Assembly (NCBI GenBank): GCA_042092935.1
Contig: JBELFK010000057.1
Span: 1-17,289 of the forward strand
Direction of reading: 5' to 3'
Source of the DNA: JASMHC01 sp042092935
GTDB taxonomy: Bacteria; Pseudomonadota; Alphaproteobacteria; Rhodobacterales; Rhodobacteraceae
DNA: 17,289 nt
Part shown: positions 14,512-17,289 of the stretch, one piece after another
How positions within the stretch are numbered: the stretch's first letter is position 1
Layout: each line of letters begins with the position of its first letter
The notes under the pieces: model-generated
Seen by the model: only the letters and a program-made list of their open reading frames with translations
Database searches by the model: none
Told to the model about the DNA's origin: nothing
Translations under genes and position numbers: made by a program

Positions 14512-15498
14512 ATGCCTAAAATTTCACTCGCCGAAATTGAAAACGTCACCAAGACCGCTCTTGTCGCCCATGGGGCCGAGGATTGGATCGCGGGCCATGT
14601 GGCAGATGCGGTCAAAGTTGCCGAGTCTGTTGGGAATAAAATTTGCGGCCTCTACTATGTCGAAAGCTATTGCCAGCAATTGGTGAGCGGGCGTGTAAAA
14701 GGCGACGCCGTGCCCAATGTTTCACGCCCCAAACCTGGAACAGTATATGTCGATGCGAAGTTCGGCTTTGCCCAATCTGCCTTTGCACGTGGATTGGACG
14801 ACGCGTTAGAGGCCGCGCGCCAAAACGGCGTTGCCTCTTTGGCGATTGGTCACGCGCATACGTGCACATCGCTTGGTTACTTTACCGAGCAGATCGCCCG
14901 CGCAGGCCTGATCGGGTTTGGCTTGACGAACGCAACGCCGATTGTTGCAGCGCCTGGCGGCAAGAACAGGATCATCGGAACCAACCCGATTGCGTTTTCC
15001 GTTCCGGATGGAGAGGGCGGCATTGCGATGCAGTTCGACCAATCGACGACGACGGTTGCGCTTGGCAAGATCACAATGGCCAAGGCGGCGGGTGAAAGCA
15101 TCCCGCTGGGCTGGGCCTTGGATGTCGATGGCAACCCGACGACCGACCCGGAACAGGCCATAAAGGGCTCGCTCGTGTCGATGGGGGGATACAAGGGTTG
15201 GGGCTATGGGCTCATGGCCGAGTTTCTCGCGGCTGGTATGACGGGCTCATTGGCGTCGATGGACGTTAAGCCTCTGAAAGCCCCCGAGGGCGCGCCGCAT
15301 GATTTGGGGCAATATTATCTTTTGATCGACCCTAGCGGATCATCCTCGTTTGGTGAGCGTGTGCGCCAGGTGGCCGAGGCGGTTTCAGCCGAAGACGGCG
15401 TGCGCATCCCCGGGGCTGACAAGCGGCCGGCCGATCCAATTGATGTCCCCGACGCCGTTTGGGAACTGGTTCTGGGGCTTTCCAAGCGCAAAGCCTAG
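14512..15498 (+). CDS. Ldh_2-family NAD(P)H-dependent oxidoreductase (malate/L-lactate dehydrogenase-like)
   Basis: A 328-residue member of the Ldh_2 family (malate, L-lactate, ureidoglycolate, sulfolactate and cyclic-imine reductases). Family features are GHAHTCTSLGYFTEQIA (113-129), GGKNRIIGTNPIAFSVP (149-165), DQSTTTVALGKI (176-187), DVDGNPTTDPEQAIKGS (204-220) and GGYKGWGYGLMAEFLA (225-240). Most members carry a conserved SHG near residue 44, but here the corresponding stretch appears to read ICGLYY (44-49), so the catalytic histidine there may be absent. The ribosome site AAGGAAA lies before the ATG and the gap to lolD is 10 bp. Substrate cannot be named; a lysine/proline-type imine or a 2-hydroxyacid is possible. 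The stop overlaps the convergent membrane-protein stop by 4 bp. Confidence 0.82.
   Translation: MPKISLAEIENVTKTALVAHGAEDWIAGHVADAVKVAESVGNKICGLYYVESYCQQLVSGRVKGDAVPNVSRPKPGTVYVDAKFGFAQSAFARGLDDALEAARQNGVASLAIGHAHTCTSLGYFTEQIARAGLIGFGLTNATPIVAAPGGKNRIIGTNPIAFSVPDGEGGIAMQFDQSTTTVALGKITMAKAAGESIPLGWALDVDGNPTTDPEQAIKGSLVSMGGYKGWGYGLMAEFLAAGMTGSLASMDVKPLKAPEGAPHDLGQYYLLIDPSGSSSFGERVRQVAEAVSAEDGVRIPGADKRPADPIDVPDAVWELVLGLSKRKA
15476..15495. terminator. Candidate hairpin at the convergent ldh / ydcZ-like junction
   Basis: GGCTTT (15476-15481) and AAAGCC (15490-15495) pair perfectly across an 8-base loop, inside the last codons of the dehydrogenase and just beyond the stop of the membrane-protein gene on the other strand. 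No T-run follows on the plus strand. The stem is short, so a terminator role is only possible. Confidence 0.3.
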
Positions 15499-15941
15499 GT
15501 CAAACGCGTCAGCGCAATTCCCGCAGCCATTAAGCCTAGCCCTAGAACGCGGGTCAGAGATAATTGTGAGACCGCGGCACCGAACAAACCAAAATGATCG
15601 ATAAGCGAAGCCGAGATGATCTGGCCCAACAAGACAAAGAAGACCGCATTCCCAACGCCGAATTTTGGCGCGATGATGGTGATGGACAGAACATAAAACA
15701 GCACCAAAAGACCTGCGAGCAGGAGGTGTTTCGGTGCTGTCGCCACGTCCCCAATCCCAGGAAAACCTGCAAAACCGGCAATGATCCATGCCGCGATGAC
15801 GGCGATTGAGAATAAGATTGCCGCAGCGGTCACCGGGCTGCCAATACGCGTACCCAGCGCCGAATTGAGTGCGGCCAGCACGGGGATGCCGATTCCCGCG
15901 AGCAGCATAATAGCTGCGTATCCAAGGGTTGAATTCAGCAT
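15495..15941 (-). CDS. YdcZ/DUF606-type DMT-family small membrane protein
   Basis: A 148-residue protein with five hydrophobic segments (about 8-26, 38-57, 72-90, 95-113 and 130-145). The patterns AGIGIPVLAALNSALGTRIGSP at 15-36, VLLGQIISASLIDHFGLFG at 103-121 and the ending GLGLMAAGIAL match DUF606/YdcZ, a five-helix branch of the drug/metabolite transporter superfamily. Members usually work as dimers; substrates are mostly unknown. The ATG at 15941 has GGAG 7 bases upstream; longer in-frame starts to 16211 overlap the small lipoprotein gene and have no support. It is divergent from that gene, and a 9-bp direct repeat lies in the shared upstream region. Confidence 0.85.
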   Translation of the reverse strand: MLNSTLGYAAIMLLAGIGIPVLAALNSALGTRIGSPVTAAAILFSIAVIAAWIIAGFAGFPGIGDVATAPKHLLLAGLLVLFYVLSITIIAPKFGVGNAVFFVLLGQIISASLIDHFGLFGAAVSQLSLTRVLGLGLMAAGIALTRLT

Positions 15942-15966
15942 GTTCACTCTCCGACGGTGCGATTTT

Positions 15967-15988
15967 CCATTGCTAGAGACCATTGCTA
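15967..15988. promoter_or_regulatory. Tandem 9-bp direct repeat in the divergent promoter region (candidate operator)
   Basis: CCATTGCTA occurs at 15967-15975 and again, identical, at 15980-15988, with GAGA between them (13-bp period). It lies in the 124-bp region between the divergent YdcZ-like and small-lipoprotein genes, 26 bp upstream of the former. Spaced direct repeats of this kind often bind tandem-oriented response regulators or activators. The protein is unknown. Confidence 0.4.
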
Positions 15989-16050
15989 TTTGCATGATTG
16001 AGATCAAGGTGACGAAATGTGTATTTGAAGATAATCTCTTGTGACAGCAA

Positions 16051-16058
16051 AAGGAGGT
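16051..16058 (+). promoter_or_regulatory. Near-perfect Shine-Dalgarno for the small lipoprotein gene
   Basis: AAGGAGGT is fully complementary to the 3' end of 16S rRNA and sits 7 bases before the ATG at 16066. It is the strongest ribosome site I see in the window and decides the start of this short gene. Confidence 0.85.
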
Positions 16059-16065
16059 ATTCACG

Positions 16066-16242
16066 ATGAGAATTCGACCACTCAAATTTATGGTTCTTGT
16101 GGGCCTGATCGTGACGTTGTTGTCAGCGTGCACCGCCTTGCCGCTTCCGTATTTCAATGGACGGGCGTTATACGGCGAAAGTATAGGCGGCGTGGTGCCC
16201 GAGATGCCCACTGAACATCTTGTCGAAATGATCCCAGCCTAA
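16066..16242 (+). CDS. Small lipoprotein, 58 residues, unknown function
   Basis: A short gene whose product begins MRIRPLKFM with two arginines and a lysine, followed by a hydrophobic run (VLVGLIVTLL, residues 10-19) and a lipobox LSAC with the cysteine at position 22. This is a signal-peptidase II substrate, so it is probably exported, lipidated on C22 and held in the inner or outer membrane. The mature part is only 37 residues, beginning CTALPLPYFNGRALYGESIG (22-41) and ending with the acidic MPTEHLVEMIPA; it is Pro/Gly-rich with no recognisable domain. A complete AAGGAGGT ribosome site lies 7 bases upstream. It is convergent to the CsgG-like gene and divergent from the YdcZ-like gene. Residue 23 is Thr rather than Asp, which under the E. 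coli rule favours the outer membrane. I recognise no family. Confidence 0.8.
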   Translation: MRIRPLKFMVLVGLIVTLLSACTALPLPYFNGRALYGESIGGVVPEMPTEHLVEMIPA

Positions 16243-16248
16243 GGCAAG

Positions 16249-16261
16249 TTGCGGGGCGCAA
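16249..16261. terminator. Weak hairpin after the small lipoprotein gene
   Basis: TTGCG and CGCAA pair around GGG, starting 7 bases after the lipoprotein stop. The stem is only 5 bp and is followed by TCCGTTAAC, without a T-run, so terminator activity is doubtful. Confidence 0.2.
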
Positions 16262-16303
16262 TCCGTTAACAGGCATGTATCAACGAACGCGGTCGTCTGT
16301 GTC

Positions 16304-17289
16304 TCAGTCGGTCGTACGCCACGTCTCAGCCGCTTCGATCAGTATTGCCGACAAGGCCATTCGGAACGCCGCATCGAGCGCAAGGCTTCGCGGTTCGTTC
16401 GTGACGTAGCCGCTTTCAAATTCCAGAATCTTATTGAGCGTGATGTAGTTCAAAACATCGCCCTGCTTATTCGTCGACAAGACGGTTTGACTCGCGGTTT
16501 CATTGGCGATGATTTCCCCCGAGGCAACATGAACCAAGCGCAAGCTCACCGTGATGACGTCTTTTTGCACCCGCTGGAGGACGCCCACATTTTGCAGCCG
16601 AAACCCCGTGCCTGTGGATACAACGTCGCTGTCATGACCAACGATTGCGCCAGTCACGATGTATTCCGCGATCGTCATCGGCGTGAGTGTCGGGGGCAGG
16701 TCAAGTCTTTCATAGGGTGGGGCAGGGGCGATCGCGGCCCTCAGCGTGCTTTCGTGACGCCCCAAGTCCGCCATCGCCTGCGCGAACGGGGGCATTTGCT
16801 GTAATCTTGAAGCGCTTGCACCTTGATAATCAGACAACAGTTGGGCTTTTAGGCGCGCAATCTCCGCATCCACTTGTGCGTTTGCCTCGGACAACGCATC
16901 GGCGGCCATTTTTGCGTGTTCGCGTTGCCGCTCTTCCTCGGCTTGGGCCATCGCCATGCGCCGTTCCTGCAACAACGGGTCGAGGCTTTCGCGTTCGACA
17001 ATCGTGAACCAAGTGCCGCTGCCGACCTCGCTGAGGGCTTCAACGACCAAGGCATCCGCACCTTGCGAAACCGCCTTCGAAAACTCGGCGAAGTTTTCTG
17101 ACTTCAGATTTGAGCCGGTTTTGTCAGGGATCGCGTAAACGGCAATGGCTATGGGGGTCTCACGCTTTGGAAAGTCCGCAAGAGGGACATATGCCGTGGA
17201 TCGTGCTGCAAGGGTGTCATCAAGCGCGATTTGGGGTCCGGATGTTTGAGGGATTGCCACAGTGCAGCCACTTATGACGAGCATGACGC
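16304..17289 (-). CDS. CsgG-family outer-membrane lipoprotein, 5' end outside the window
   Basis: At least 326 residues of a CsgG-like lipoprotein; CsgG forms the outer-membrane curli secretion channel. A lipobox ISGC (C7 counted from the ATG at 17284) is present, but only six residues precede it, too few for a signal peptide, and the frame stays open to the edge, so the true start lies further right. CsgG features are IAIAVYAIPDKTG (45-57), TIVERESLDPLLQERR (94-109), TIAEYIVTGAIVGHDSD (204-220) and VSLRLVHVASGEII (246-259). Between ERR and the AEYIVTGAI strand about 95 residues intervene, of which about 110-160 are highly charged, Glu/Gln/Ala-rich and look coiled-coil; E. coli CsgG has far fewer here. 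No CsgE or CsgF gene is in the window, so curli function is not shown. Confidence 0.83.
   Translation of the reverse strand, partial: VMLVISGCTVAIPQTSGPQIALDDTLAARSTAYVPLADFPKRETPIAIAVYAIPDKTGSNLKSENFAEFSKAVSQGADALVVEALSEVGSGTWFTIVERESLDPLLQERRMAMAQAEEERQREHAKMAADALSEANAQVDAEIARLKAQLLSDYQGASASRLQQMPPFAQAMADLGRHESTLRAAIAPAPPYERLDLPPTLTPMTIAEYIVTGAIVGHDSDVVSTGTGFRLQNVGVLQRVQKDVITVSLRLVHVASGEIIANETASQTVLSTNKQGDVLNYITLNKILEFESGYVTNEPRSLALDAAFRMALSAILIEAAETWRTTD

Overview
The window looks like chromosome of a marine-type alphaproteobacterium, most likely a Rhodobacteraceae/Roseobacter-group member. The grounds are a GC-rich background, the operon perM-like / hdaA / ppk1 / ppx, a short prolyl-tRNA synthetase without room for the editing insertion, a single-permease LolC/LolD pair, and a DjlA-type TerB-J protein. 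This is inferred from gene content; no rRNA or other marker is present.

Layout, left to right. (1) 30-2271, plus strand: a GNAT acetyltransferase, a soluble TerB + J-domain protein, and a DNase I-like (EEP) phosphoesterase whose GTG start overlaps the previous stop codon. (2) 2268-7834, minus strand: a four-gene unit read in the order AI-2E/PerM-family permease, hdaA (DnaA-related regulator), ppk1 (polyphosphate kinase) and ppx (exopolyphosphatase). It places polyphosphate synthesis and breakdown behind a replication-initiation regulator. (3) 7958-9908, plus strand: a CDO-like cupin metalloenzyme and proS. A strong hairpin spans the proS stop codon. (4) 9931-12278, minus strand: a compact accessory operon of a DUF2178-like membrane protein, a 73-residue HTH regulator, a DUF2306 membrane protein and an MDR-family reductase, with tightly spaced or overlapping genes. 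It sits between proS and lolC, which are usually adjacent in alphaproteobacteria. (5) 12542-15498, plus strand: lolC/lolF, lolD (8-bp overlap) and an Ldh_2-family NAD(P)H dehydrogenase. (6) 15495-17289: a YdcZ/DUF606 small membrane protein (minus), a divergent 58-residue lipoprotein gene with a near-perfect Shine-Dalgarno (plus), and a CsgG-family outer-membrane lipoprotein (minus) that runs off the right edge.

Tightly packed gene junctions are a recurring theme: TAGTG, TAATG and ATGA overlaps within operons, and two convergent pairs whose stop codons overlap in a palindromic tetranucleotide (TTAA at 2268-2271, CTAG at 15495-15498). No gene-free stretch reaches 300 bp; the largest is 12279-12541 (263 bp). 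No tRNA, rRNA, CRISPR, transposase or phage gene was seen.

Most of the window is ordinary housekeeping chromosome. The parts worth a second look are the 2.4-kb membrane-protein/HTH block between proS and lolC, the small lipoprotein gene at 16066-16242, the CsgG-like protein with an apparent coiled-coil insertion, and several candidate operators and hairpins. I do not claim a proven new system.
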